Origin: Burkholderiales bacterium
GTDB lineage: Bacteria > Pseudomonadota > Gammaproteobacteria > Burkholderiales > Burkholderiaceae_B
Assembly: GCA_021300475.1 (NCBI GenBank)
Contig: JAJTDO010000007.1
Coordinates: 1 to 34,453, forward strand
DNA length: 34,453 bases
Reading direction: 5' to 3'
Made by a program: the position numbers and the translations under genes. Below, one piece after another: positions 24,775 through 33,196 of the stretch. Under the pieces are notes generated by a model. That model ran no database searches. It was not told where the DNA came from and saw nothing but the letters and a program-made list of their open reading frames with translations. The stretch's first letter is position 1. Every line of letters starts with the position of its first letter.

Positions 24775-25857
24775 TCAGAATATTTTGCTGAAAGACAGCG
24801 TCATGACATTGGTGTCAAGGTAGGGCGGAGCGTTGTCAAACAAAGCTGAATCCTCCCCGGTCTTGATGTGTTTCAACTCAGCCTTGAGTTTACTCAAGGT
24901 CTCCAGGCTGTAGGCAGCACCCAGCGCCACAGAGCGGTTTTTGCGCTGTTGGCCGTTTTGAAGACCACTTTCTTCCTTGGAGTAGGCTAAGGTGGTGTAT
25001 GGCGTCAGTTTGCCCAGGGTTTTTTCAACAATGACAGCGCCGCTTTGTGACTTCGGCCCGTTGCTTTGATCCGGGTAATCCGCCTTGAAGAACTCAATGC
25101 GCCCCATGACTGGGCCAACAGGTCCACGCAGGCCGATGGTTTTGACCTGAACGCGAAAGTCCATGCTGCTGTTGTTGGCATTTTTGTATTCGGACAAATT
25201 AAATTGCGCTGCATATTTGTCCGCCTCGGCCTTCACATTCAAGCCCACCAGGTTCAGAGGTACATTGATAAAAAATGCGTTTGAACTGTTGTTGCCCAGC
25301 GTGCGAATGTAAGTGTCGGTTCTTCCGCCGAACACTTCCAGCGAACCTTCAACCCGACGGGTAATGTCAAAGTAATGCGTCAGGCTGCCGCCGTAGTATT
25401 CAAGCAGGTTTGTGGAGAAATAAATTTCGGGTGGCAGTCTTGCCGGTGTGTACGTGGCGCCAATGTCCAGATTCTGGGCGTCCAGCACCAGGTTGTTCCG
25501 CATCTTGCCGCCCCTGAGCAGCCAGGCGCTGCTGGGGCGGTAATTGAGAATTGCCCATTTGAAATCTGCGCGCGTGGCGTGGTCTTTCCGGTCGGACTCA
25601 AATGCAGCCACCTGTATGGTGGAGCTTAAGGTATTGGAAAACTTTGAATCCAGTTGCACCCCGACAATGGAACCTGAGCGAAAGGTGCCGCCATCGTCAA
25701 TGCTGCGCAAATACCGCGAAGAGTTGTTGGACAGCGAATAACTCAAGGTCATGAATCCGCTGACCGAGCTGGTTTGCGCTTGCGGCGATGTCGGCAACAA
25801 CATCAGCAGCGCAGCAACGCAGCCTGCCAGCCCCAGCGGGTGCTTAAAATGATTCAT
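24775..25857 (-). CDS. Outer-membrane beta-barrel protein, porin-like
   Basis: The protein is 360 aa with a signal peptide (LGLAGCVAALLMLLPTSPQAQ) and many alternating-hydrophobicity strands rich in Gly, Asn, Tyr and Ser. It ends in a C-terminal phenylalanine (TLSFSKIF), the outer-membrane assembly signal. These features support an outer-membrane barrel of roughly 14-16 strands, like general or selective porins. No known specificity motif is visible. The start at 25857 is 14 bases after the Hpt gene stop codon, so it is probably transcribed with the phosphorelay genes and may be its target or its input channel. Confidence 0.8.
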   Translation of the reverse strand: MNHFKHPLGLAGCVAALLMLLPTSPQAQTSSVSGFMTLSYSLSNNSSRYLRSIDDGGTFRSGSIVGVQLDSKFSNTLSSTIQVAAFESDRKDHATRADFKWAILNYRPSSAWLLRGGKMRNNLVLDAQNLDIGATYTPARLPPEIYFSTNLLEYYGGSLTHYFDITRRVEGSLEVFGGRTDTYIRTLGNNSSNAFFINVPLNLVGLNVKAEADKYAAQFNLSEYKNANNSSMDFRVQVKTIGLRGPVGPVMGRIEFFKADYPDQSNGPKSQSGAVIVEKTLGKLTPYTTLAYSKEESGLQNGQQRKNRSVALGAAYSLETLSKLKAELKHIKTGEDSALFDNAPPYLDTNVMTLSFSKIF

Positions 25858-25871
25858 GTTGTCCCTTCACT

Positions 25872-26237
25872 TCAAGTGGACTTGTTTGCATCGAGTTCCT
25901 GCAACACTGTTTGTACGTCTTCCAGCACGGTAGGCCAGATTGAATCGAGTTCATCCAGCGCGGCCTGAAAACTCTGTGTCTGCAATTTCACTTGCTTCTC
26001 CAGGTTCTCCACCTTCCTATGCAGTTCAATGGCTCCCAAGGAGCCGGCTGCACCCTTTAACGAATGAAGCTCCACCAACAAACCTTTTTCATCGCCGGCG
26101 AGCAATTTTTCCCGCAGGGTTGAAATGAAATTGTTATAGGTTTTCAGAAAAGTTTCCATCAGTTTTTTAATCAACGGACGGCGCGCAGCGAATTTGTTGT
26201 CCAGTTCCGTCAGGTTGATCCACACCGTGGTTCTCAT
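25872..26237 (-). CDS. Hpt-domain phosphotransfer protein
   Basis: The protein is 121 aa and made of a single histidine phosphotransfer domain. The active site is HSLKGAAGSLGA with His58, flanked by helices. Hpt proteins pass phosphate from the receiver of a hybrid kinase to the receiver of a response regulator. Its ATG overlaps the stop codon of the hybrid kinase (ATGA), which supports translational coupling and matched amounts. The ATG at 26237 is chosen because the upstream residues of the longer frame are not Hpt-like. Confidence 0.92.
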   Translation of the reverse strand: MRTTVWINLTELDNKFAARRPLIKKLMETFLKTYNNFISTLREKLLAGDEKGLLVELHSLKGAAGSLGAIELHRKVENLEKQVKLQTQSFQAALDELDSIWPTVLEDVQTVLQELDANKST

Positions 26238-28429
26238 GGGTTCTCCACAGATTCGCTCAAGGGGCGAGAAAAGTTTCTTTGTATCCAGACGTAGAGTGCA
26301 TCCATGTCGAAGGGTTTTGTCATCACGGCATTCATGCCGCTTTCCAGACATTTGTCCCGGGCTTCTTCAAAGGCGTGTGCTGTCATGCCCAGTATGGGCA
26401 GGTCCGTGAGTCCAAGGTTTGTCCGGATGTGTCTGGTGGCCTGATAGCCATCCATCTGCGGCATCTCCACATCCATCAAGACAAGGTCGATGGCGGCTTT
26501 CTTTTGTTCGAAGAACTCGACGGCCTCCAGACCGTTGTCGCAAATGTGGATAAGCGCACCTTCCAGTTCCAGAGTGTCTTTTGCGACCTCCTGATTGATC
26601 GGGTTGTCTTCCACCAGCAAGATACTCAAGCCCGCAAGCAGCTTCTGATTGCCTGTTGGCTCTGGTGTCCATGCCGGTTGTGGTGGGGGCGCGGCAGCGT
26701 CTGGTACTGGCAGCGGTTCAGGCGCAAGCTCAGGCTGTGCTTTTTCTGCGGTGAATTCCAGGCTGAAGCAACTGCCCTTGCCAACCGTGGACTCGATGTG
26801 AATTTCGCCTCCCAGTGCTTGCGCCAGCCGTTTTACAATGGCGAGTCCCAAGCCTGTGCCGCCGTAAACCCGAGTGGTGGACTGGTCGGCTTGCGTGAAC
26901 TCCTCGAAGGCGTCCGAGACCTGTTGTTCAGACATGCCTATGCCTGTGTCCGAGACTGACAGGCGCAGTGCCATTTGCCCGGAGTAACCTTCTTGTACCT
27001 GAGCCGACAGCACCACTGAACCCTGATGTGTGAATTTGACCGCGTTGGACAGTAGGTTGGTGAGAATCTGTTTTAGCCGAAGCGGGTCGCTGACAATCCA
27101 GCAGGCACCTCCTGTTGCATTCAATGACGAAACATCCACACGGGTTGCAACGCGGTTTTTTTCAGCGGTCAGACTGACCAGATCTATTGAGGAGTTCATG
27201 AGTGCAACAAGGTCACAGGCCTGCATTTCCAGTGTGACCTTGCCCGCCTCTGCCTTTGAAAAATCCAGGATGTCGTTGACCAGTCCCAGCAGGAATTTTG
27301 CGGAGTCCACCACTTTGTTCAGATAGTTTTTTTGCTTGGGCGCCAGTTCAGTTCTGGCCAGCAATTGCGACATGCCGATCACGGCATTCAGTGGTGTTCT
27401 CAGCTCATGCGTCATGTTCGCCAGAAACCGGCTTTTAACACGGGTTTCCAGTTCCGCCTTTTCCCGGGCCTGTTCTGCTTTGTACATGGCCTCGGTGGCT
27501 TTGCGCGCCAGGTCTTTTTGCATCAGGTCAAAACGCACGGCGCGAATCATGCGGTTCATGGAATGGCTGAGAATACCGATTTCCGCCACCACTTTGCTTT
27601 CCTTGATACTGACGGAGTAATCGCCTTCTGCCATTTTCCCGGCGCTTTGGGCCATTTGTTCAATCGGCTTGATGATGCCGACACGAAGTAAATACAAAAT
27701 GATCAGCAAAATAACGCCAGAGAGCAGGGACAGGAACAACAACACCCGACCGGCCTGCGTTATTTTTTCTTGTGTGGAGATATTTTCTGTTTCTTGCTTT
27801 TGATTGATGAGGTCGAACAGTGTGTTTAGCTGGCCTTCAATTTCATTGGTCAGTTTCAAGTGTTCATTGGCGTACATAAAAGCGGTGGCGTAGGCCGTGT
27901 CCGCCGGCGCCTCAGTCACGAAGGCTTTGTTTCTGACATCGTAAAGCCCCTGTGCGGCGGCAAAGATAATTTTTTCCCGTGCACGAAGTTCCCGACTGCT
28001 TTGCAAAAGCTCCAGACCGATGGCTTTGCTGCCGCCTTCAGTGCGCAGGTTTTCTATGCGCTCCTGCAACGACCGGCTTTTTTGATTGACCGTGCCGATC
28101 GCCGTTGTCTGGTCTACCAGCAGTGTGTCCCAATAAAGCGCCGAAGGCGGGCTGGAAAATGACTTCTGTCCGCTGTGGACATCGAGAATGTCGTAGTAGT
28201 AGATCAGGAGTTTCGGATTCTGCGTGGCCACATAAACGGCCACCATTTTTTGCAGCGCCGACATTTCGGCTTGAATCAGGGAAACATCGCGCAGTGCCCG
28301 TTGCCCTTCGACCTGCAATTGTCTGGCTTGTTGTTGAAGGTCTCTCAATTCCAGCAATGCGAGCAGGTTCACCACGAAACTGGTCATCAGCAGCAGCGCG
28401 CCCAGTCTGGATAAAAAGACCAGCCGCAT
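26234..28429 (-). CDS. Hybrid sensor histidine kinase (HAMP-HisKA-HATPase-REC)
   Basis: The protein is 731 aa. The transmembrane helices (5-28 and about 229-249) flank a periplasmic sensor of about 200 residues, rich in helix and of no family I recognise. HAMP follows (about 250-300), then HisKA with HELRTPLN (His341), a catalytic domain with N-box SNAVKF (Asn462), DTGIGM and GTGLGL (524-529), a Pro/Ala-rich linker (565-592) and a receiver domain (600-715, Asp653 in LMDVEMP). So the phosphate path is His341 to Asp653, then the Hpt protein, then a second receiver. It lies 2 bases after the response regulator gene and overlaps the Hpt gene. Confidence 0.95.
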   Translation of the reverse strand: MRLVFLSRLGALLLMTSFVVNLLALLELRDLQQQARQLQVEGQRALRDVSLIQAEMSALQKMVAVYVATQNPKLLIYYYDILDVHSGQKSFSSPPSALYWDTLLVDQTTAIGTVNQKSRSLQERIENLRTEGGSKAIGLELLQSSRELRAREKIIFAAAQGLYDVRNKAFVTEAPADTAYATAFMYANEHLKLTNEIEGQLNTLFDLINQKQETENISTQEKITQAGRVLLFLSLLSGVILLIILYLLRVGIIKPIEQMAQSAGKMAEGDYSVSIKESKVVAEIGILSHSMNRMIRAVRFDLMQKDLARKATEAMYKAEQAREKAELETRVKSRFLANMTHELRTPLNAVIGMSQLLARTELAPKQKNYLNKVVDSAKFLLGLVNDILDFSKAEAGKVTLEMQACDLVALMNSSIDLVSLTAEKNRVATRVDVSSLNATGGACWIVSDPLRLKQILTNLLSNAVKFTHQGSVVLSAQVQEGYSGQMALRLSVSDTGIGMSEQQVSDAFEEFTQADQSTTRVYGGTGLGLAIVKRLAQALGGEIHIESTVGKGSCFSLEFTAEKAQPELAPEPLPVPDAAAPPPQPAWTPEPTGNQKLLAGLSILLVEDNPINQEVAKDTLELEGALIHICDNGLEAVEFFEQKKAAIDLVLMDVEMPQMDGYQATRHIRTNLGLTDLPILGMTAHAFEEARDKCLESGMNAVMTKPFDMDALYVWIQRNFSRPLSESVENP

Positions 28430-28431
28430 CG

Positions 28432-29157
28432 TCAGCTTTTATCGCTGTCCGCGCCCGAAGCATCTGCAAAGCGTGCCCGGCGTAACGCCTGCCGGTACAC
28501 GGCAATGGCTTCCGTGCGGGTTTTTGCTTCAAGGCGGTAAAGAATTTCGCGGACGTGGTCCTTGACGGTTTCAACGCTGAGGTTAATGGCTCTGGCAATC
28601 TCTTTGTTGGTCAAGCCCGCTTCAATGTGTTCGATGATTTCAAGCTGCTTGGCGGTCAGTGGTTTTTTGTTGCCGCCAATGCCGATGCTGGTTTGTGACA
28701 CATGGGTTTTAATGACCGCAGTGAATTCTTCCGGACCCACGGCATTGGTGCCGGCTTCGCCCACCAATGCTTTGCGGATCAGATCAATGGTTTCGATGTA
28801 ACCCATGCTCTTTGGAAAGCTTTTAATGGGAATGTGCAGTGGCGCCCTGGCCACTGTTTTTTCCAGCAATTCTTCGTCGCCTGAGGTGAGAAATATGTGC
28901 GAGTCCTTGAAATACTCAAGTGCGCCAACCACATCAATGGTATCGGAGTCTGGCAGTATCAAGTCCAGTATCACCATGACAGGCGGGTCTTCCTTGACCA
29001 TCGCAATCGCATCGCCTAGCGTGGCTGCAATCTTGACGTTCACCTGCCGGGCACCTTCTTTAACAATGTCTTGAAGGCTGATGGAAATCAGCGGGTGGTC
29101 TTCAACAATTAAAACCCATGGAGATGTCTTCTTGGTTTTCTTTGAACTCAGTGTCAT
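28432..29157 (-). CDS. LuxR/NarL-type response regulator
   Basis: The protein is 241 aa. It has an N-terminal receiver (14-130) with the acidic pair VEDHP (19-22) and phospho-acceptor Asp65 in VILDLILPD, followed by a linker and a LuxR-type helix-turn-helix (167-225; LTAKQLEIIEHIEAGLTNKEIARAI, then SVETVKDHVREIL). It is the first gene of the minus-strand operon and probably receives phosphate from the Hpt protein. It is divergent from the GST gene, with a 77-base intergenic region that likely holds the operon promoter and perhaps its own binding site. Confidence 0.93.
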   Translation of the reverse strand: MTLSSKKTKKTSPWVLIVEDHPLISISLQDIVKEGARQVNVKIAATLGDAIAMVKEDPPVMVILDLILPDSDTIDVVGALEYFKDSHIFLTSGDEELLEKTVARAPLHIPIKSFPKSMGYIETIDLIRKALVGEAGTNAVGPEEFTAVIKTHVSQTSIGIGGNKKPLTAKQLEIIEHIEAGLTNKEIARAINLSVETVKDHVREILYRLEAKTRTEAIAVYRQALRRARFADASGADSDKS

Positions 29158-29234
29158 GGTGTTACGTTAGCAACTATTAACCGCCCTATGTTACTCTTAA
29201 AACGGACTGATTTTTAACTAAAAAGGCTACGATT

Positions 29235-29903
29235 ATGGTGATTGTTCATCATCTGAATAATTCGCGTTCCCAGCGCATTATCTGGTTGCTTGAAGAGTTG
29301 GGGGTTGCTTATCAGGTAAAGCGCTACGAGCGCGACAGCAAAACCCTGCTGGCGCCGCCTGAGTTGTTCAAGGTGCATCCTCTTGGCAAATCACCGGTTA
29401 TTTCCGATGGCGACATTGTGGTGGCAGAGTCTGGTGCCATTGTTGAGTATTTGGTGAGCACCTATGGTTCAGAGACTTTCAAGCCGGCCTCAAATTCCCA
29501 GGCGCAAAGAGACTATTCCTACTGGTTGCATTTTGCAGAAGGCTCCGCCATGCCACCTTTGGTGATGAAACTCGTGTTTGACCGAATTGAAAATGCACCG
29601 GTGCCTTTTTTCATCAAGCCGATACTCAAGGGTGTTTCAAAAAAAGTGAATTCTGAATTCATCATGCCCAACATTAATCGGCAACTGGCCTTTATTGAAA
29701 AGCATTTGAAAGAGAACACCTGGTTTGCCGGCCAACAGTTTTCAGCGGCTGACATACAAATGAGTTTCCCCATGGAAGCAGCGATTTCAAGAATTGGAAG
29801 TGTCAGCCAGTTTCCGGCTATTCTTGATTTCGTGAAACGCATACATTCCCGCCCCGCCTACCAAGCGGCATTAAAAGCAGGGGGTCCGTACGCTTATGCC
29901 TGA
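29235..29903 (+). CDS. Glutathione S-transferase family protein
   Basis: The protein is 222 aa. The N-terminal thioredoxin-like domain (1-78) begins VIVHHLNNSRSQRIIWLL with a possible catalytic Ser10. It has SPVISDGD (cis-Pro loop) and VAESGAIVEYL (glutathione contact). The helical C-terminal domain (about 85-215) has FAGQQFSAADIQM, the usual N-capping box. Such enzymes conjugate glutathione to electrophiles or act in maleylacetoacetate-like steps. The substrate is not evident. The stop codon lies inside a 23-base palindrome. Confidence 0.9.
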   Translation: MVIVHHLNNSRSQRIIWLLEELGVAYQVKRYERDSKTLLAPPELFKVHPLGKSPVISDGDIVVAESGAIVEYLVSTYGSETFKPASNSQAQRDYSYWLHFAEGSAMPPLVMKLVFDRIENAPVPFFIKPILKGVSKKVNSEFIMPNINRQLAFIEKHLKENTWFAGQQFSAADIQMSFPMEAAISRIGSVSQFPAILDFVKRIHSRPAYQAALKAGGPYAYA

Positions 29904-29918
29904 AAATTTTTCAGGCAT
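29896..29918. repeat. 23-base palindrome overlapping the GST stop codon
   Basis: ATGCCTGAAAA (29896-29906) and TTTTCAGGCAT (29908-29918) are perfect inverted arms around one base. The GST stop codon TGA is at 29901-29903. It may serve as a terminator for GST, though no T-run follows, or as a cruciform site. Confidence 0.5.
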
Positions 29919-30128
29919 GGACCTTAATAAGCCGATTACCAACAAAACGCCGCTAACTTACATGGGTCCACGCCGTCTATGAAGTCGTGAACGCGAATCA
30001 GACTAAATTTCCGGTACGCACGGTGTGCCATGTTTTGGATGTCTCGACCAGTGTAGTTGAGTAACGCTGTATCGAAAACGCCGGGGTGGGTCAAAATTGC
30101 AGTTAAGTTCGACTTGCATGACCGGTTT

Positions 30129-32840
30129 TTACCATTTGAAAAAACGGAATCCTTTTTCGGGTTTAGGTGGGATTGAGGCCAGGTGTGCGCGTAGCAAATC
30201 CACGATGTCACCATGCCCCATTTTGGTTGCAAGACCAAGCGAGTATTCCACCGACCGTTGGTCAGAGGCATTAATGTGGGAATCTGACAACAGTATTTCT
30301 ACGATGTCACTATGCCCCATCCTAGCGGCAAGATTAAGCGAGTGTTCCACCGACCATTGGTTAGAGGCATTAATGCTGGAAGCTGACAACAGTATTTTTA
30401 CGATTTCTGCGTGGCCTTTACGTACCGCAAGGTGGAGCGCCAGCCCACCATTATGTGCGGCTTTGTTGAAATCAGCCCCTGCGTTCAGCAACAGCTTGAC
30501 GATTTCTGCGTGGCCTTTACGTGTCGCAAGCTGGAGCGCCAGATCACCATTATGTGCGGCTTTGTTGACATGAGCCCCTGCGTTCAGTAACAGATTGACG
30601 ATTTCCGCGTGGCCATCACGTGTCGCAAGGTGGAGCGCCCGAGTGCCATCATTTAAGGCTTTGTTGGCATCAGCCCCTGCGTTCAGCAACAGCTTGACGA
30701 TTTCTGCGTGGCCTTTACGTGTCGCAAGGTGGAGCGCCCGAGTGCCATCATTTGAGGCTTTGTTGACATCAGCCCCTGCGTTCAGCAATAGCTTGACGAT
30801 TTCTGCGTGGCCGTTACGTGTCGCAAGGTCGAGCGCCCGAGTGCCATCATCGAAGTCTTTGTCCACACCAACCTTTGCGTTCAGTAACAGCTTGGCGATT
30901 TCTGCGTGGCCGTGTTCTGCCGCAAAGCGGAGCACCAGAGCACCATTATTTCTGGCTTTGTTTGCATCAGCCCCTGCGTTGAGCAACAGCTTGACGATTT
31001 CCGCGTGGCCGTTACGTGTCGCAAGGTCGAGCGCCAAATGACCATCATTTGAGGCTTTGTTGGCGTTACCCCCTGCGTTCAGCAACAGCTTGACGATTTC
31101 TGCATTGCCGTGTTCTGCCGCAAAGTGGAGTGCCTGCGCACCATTATTTGTGGCTTTGTTGACATCAGCCCCTGCGTTGAGCAACAGATTGACGATTTCT
31201 GCGTTGCCGTTTGAGACAGCGAGATGAAGTGCGCCCAATGTCTTAGGGGTGACGAAATCGACGTCTGCCCCTGCCTCGAGTTGTTTGTGAACCGACTCAA
31301 GATCGCCTTGACTGACGGCCTTATAAAGTGCGCTTCGCCCGAAGGCATCGAGATAGTCGGTCCCAAGGTCACCCAAGGTCCGGTCGGTTAGATACAGCTC
31401 GTTTTTCTCGAGATCGTCCAGCGCTCTTTCAGCGCCCCCGTCGATCATTGAAGTGGGTATTCCTTGTAAATCGGAGAAGGTTTTTCGAATGGACGAGAGC
31501 ACGGTACGGGTCTTGAATTGAAGTTGCGCCTCGAAGGCTTGCTGGTCAAGTACCGGTTGGAATGGCTTTGACTGCATCCAGACTTGATCATTAGACGTCC
31601 GCTGGCTTTCGGCCTCGGTCCAGGCCTTTTGATCCTGTTCGATCTGATCGTCCAGATGCGTGATAAGTCGTGTCATCACGCGCGTGATGTCGGCATTCAG
31701 CATCTTTTCATCAGGAAGCCCGAAGTTAAACGCCTGATCAATGCCCTCCGGCGTTTGCAAAAGCCTCTGTACGCAACCGGTGTTGCAACACTGATCCCTG
31801 GCTATCTCCCGCAGCCTGCTGGCGAAGGCTTCAATGAGACTGTCTTTGAGCGTTTCATGCCTGAAGCAGTATGCCCAGACATGGCGCAGCGTATCGGCAA
31901 CGTTTGTTTTCAGCCCATCTTCGGAGACGGGTCTTCGCTGTTGAAGGGCGAACTTGAGGCCTTCCATGGCCTCGAAATCCGATCCGAGGTGGGTGGTGAT
32001 GTGCTTCTCAGTTGCCCCCAGCGTCGGTGGATCGACTCGATTGATTGCCTGCAAGTTGTGCCATGCCAGCGCGCCTGTACTCAGTAAACCGTTTTGATGG
32101 ACGTTGGCCGACCATCCGTGCTTGATATCCGCAAAGAGACGATCAAGATTCTGTCGGTTCTGGTCTGACATCTGCAGTTTTCCCCCGGCAAGCCCCGCGG
32201 TAAGCGACTCGATCTCTGATCTCGCAATGTACACACCATCAATTTCAAAGAGACCTACCTCTGGCGGCGCGACGGCAAGGAAGGATTTTGCGATGGTTGG
32301 AACCATGTGTTCCAGTTGTATGGAGCGGGAAAGCGCCATACCCAGTCGCGATACCGCATCGTTGCAGCCAGCAATGGTTTTTTCGTGCTCTCCGGACAGT
32401 GCCAGGCGCAGTCCTAGATGCCAGTTGTGATAGATGGATGCACGTTTGTGGGTGTCAGTGGTCCCCCGTGCAAGAAGGTCAGCCCATTCAATCTGGTTTT
32501 CGAGCGATACAATTTTGAGGCCCAGTTTTGAGAGGTCTTCGAGCTTGTCTACCCATGCAGTGGAAAGCTGGTCGATCCGGTTCATCCCCAGGTTAAGTCT
32601 TTGCTCGGCTGGAAGGTCATTGGGTTCAATCGGGAGCGAGGAAAACTTGAGGTCTGAAAGATTGAGCTCGGGCAGGTTCTTGTTGTATGCACGTTGGATG
32701 CGCGTTAAGACGGCTGCACGGTCCTCTCCCTGAGGCGATGCGTCAGCCCATTGCCTCAGCCGAGTCTCCAGCGCTGCGCTGATGTTTGGCGTTGATTTCT
32801 TGTGGGAGAGGCCAGCGAAACAACTGATGACAGACGGCAT
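30129..32840 (-). CDS. Ankyrin-repeat protein with effector-like N-terminal half (903 aa)
   Basis: The protein has two halves. Residues 1-490 are non-repetitive: a short leucine-rich motif (LNLSDLKFSSLP, 59-70) preceded by WADASPQGEDRAAVLTRI, then a helical region with C159-N-D161 (AGCNDAVSRLGMAL), the shape of the C-x-D catalytic motif of NEL-type (IpaH/SspH) bacterial ubiquitin ligases. That match is my inference and weak. Residues 498-890 hold about twelve 33-residue ankyrin repeats with the GHAEIVKLLLNAGADVNKA consensus, ending in a basic GFRFFKW. There is no signal peptide or transmembrane helix. Ankyrin repeats are common in secreted effectors and toxins. No secretion genes are nearby. 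The neighbouring IS element suggests a mobile setting. The start at 32840 has only a weak ribosome binding site. Confidence 0.82.
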   Translation of the reverse strand: MPSVISCFAGLSHKKSTPNISAALETRLRQWADASPQGEDRAAVLTRIQRAYNKNLPELNLSDLKFSSLPIEPNDLPAEQRLNLGMNRIDQLSTAWVDKLEDLSKLGLKIVSLENQIEWADLLARGTTDTHKRASIYHNWHLGLRLALSGEHEKTIAGCNDAVSRLGMALSRSIQLEHMVPTIAKSFLAVAPPEVGLFEIDGVYIARSEIESLTAGLAGGKLQMSDQNRQNLDRLFADIKHGWSANVHQNGLLSTGALAWHNLQAINRVDPPTLGATEKHITTHLGSDFEAMEGLKFALQQRRPVSEDGLKTNVADTLRHVWAYCFRHETLKDSLIEAFASRLREIARDQCCNTGCVQRLLQTPEGIDQAFNFGLPDEKMLNADITRVMTRLITHLDDQIEQDQKAWTEAESQRTSNDQVWMQSKPFQPVLDQQAFEAQLQFKTRTVLSSIRKTFSDLQGIPTSMIDGGAERALDDLEKNELYLTDRTLGDLGTDYLDAFGRSALYKAVSQGDLESVHKQLEAGADVDFVTPKTLGALHLAVSNGNAEIVNLLLNAGADVNKATNNGAQALHFAAEHGNAEIVKLLLNAGGNANKASNDGHLALDLATRNGHAEIVKLLLNAGADANKARNNGALVLRFAAEHGHAEIAKLLLNAKVGVDKDFDDGTRALDLATRNGHAEIVKLLLNAGADVNKASNDGTRALHLATRKGHAEIVKLLLNAGADANKALNDGTRALHLATRDGHAEIVNLLLNAGAHVNKAAHNGDLALQLATRKGHAEIVKLLLNAGADFNKAAHNGGLALHLAVRKGHAEIVKILLSASSINASNQWSVEHSLNLAARMGHSDIVEILLSDSHINASDQRSVEYSLGLATKMGHGDIVDLLRAHLASIPPKPEKGFRFFKW
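30180..31349 (-). repeat. Tandem 99-bp repeats encoding ankyrin units
   Basis: About twelve units of 99 bases (33 codons) follow each other. The middle units (about 30400-31250) are nearly identical at the DNA level, with recurrent GATTTCTGCGTGGCC-like and GCCCCTGCGTTCAG segments. Such identity suggests recent duplication or gene conversion and makes the copy number prone to change and to assembly collapse. The boundaries are approximate. Confidence 0.8.
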
Positions 32841-33143
32841 GGGTGGTTTACTCTTGAGTAGATCAATATGGGTAACTTGTGACTCGACAACCAGCTACGA
32901 AAAACAGCCTGTGGCAGTGATATCGTTTGCATGATCACTTGCGAATGTGTGTAGATGACGGGCCGGTGAGTTCCATAGCTACTTCCATACGAATGTCGCT
33001 TTTAACTGGTTTCTTGCAAACTAATGCCTGAGTTCAGACTGAACTCAAGTTTTCATGCGGGTTTGAAGAATATTTCCGGATCGACTTATCAAGTTCCTCA
33101 GGCAAAAAAAAAGCCCGCTGGTGCGGGCTTTTTTTTGCTGCGC
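32841..33143. other. Gene-free stretch between the ankyrin gene and the IS element
   Basis: No plausible gene is seen in these 303 bases. A minus-strand open frame of 60 codons (32756-32938) overlaps the ankyrin gene start and has no recognisable product. The only clear structure is the strong terminator at 33104-33136. The segment may be the remnant of a locus disrupted before or by the IS insertion. Confidence 0.6.
33104..33136. terminator. Strong bidirectional rho-independent terminator
   Basis: An A-run, then GCCCGC (33113-33118), loop TGGT, GCGGGC (33123-33128), then a T-run. Both strands give a GC-rich stem followed by T, so it works in either direction. No gene visible in the window ends near it. 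It lies 8 bases outside the IS left end. Confidence 0.88.
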
Positions 33144-33169
33144 TGACCCATCCTAAATAGTGTTGACAC
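33144..33169 (+). repeat. IS left terminal inverted repeat
   Basis: It matches the reverse complement of 34427-34452 at TGACCC, TCCT and GTTGAC, with scattered mismatches between. This marks the left boundary of the IS. Confidence 0.75.
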
Positions 33170-33196
33170 TTTTTGATCCTGAAGGAGAAGTGTCAA

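Noticed and set aside
28038-28598. Minus-strand open frame of 186 codons across the kinase/regulator junction
   Set aside because: It overlaps the coding sequence of both the kinase and the response regulator in a different frame and shows no domain.
29936-30271. Minus-strand open frame of 111 codons past the end of the ankyrin gene
   Set aside because: Its first half overlaps the ankyrin coding sequence in another frame, and the rest (LNYTGRDIQNMAHRAY) matches no family I know. It might be the relic of another gene, but support is too thin.
30180-31349. Regular repeats that could look like a CRISPR array
   Set aside because: The units are 99 bases, contiguous without spacers, and encode ankyrin repeats in frame.
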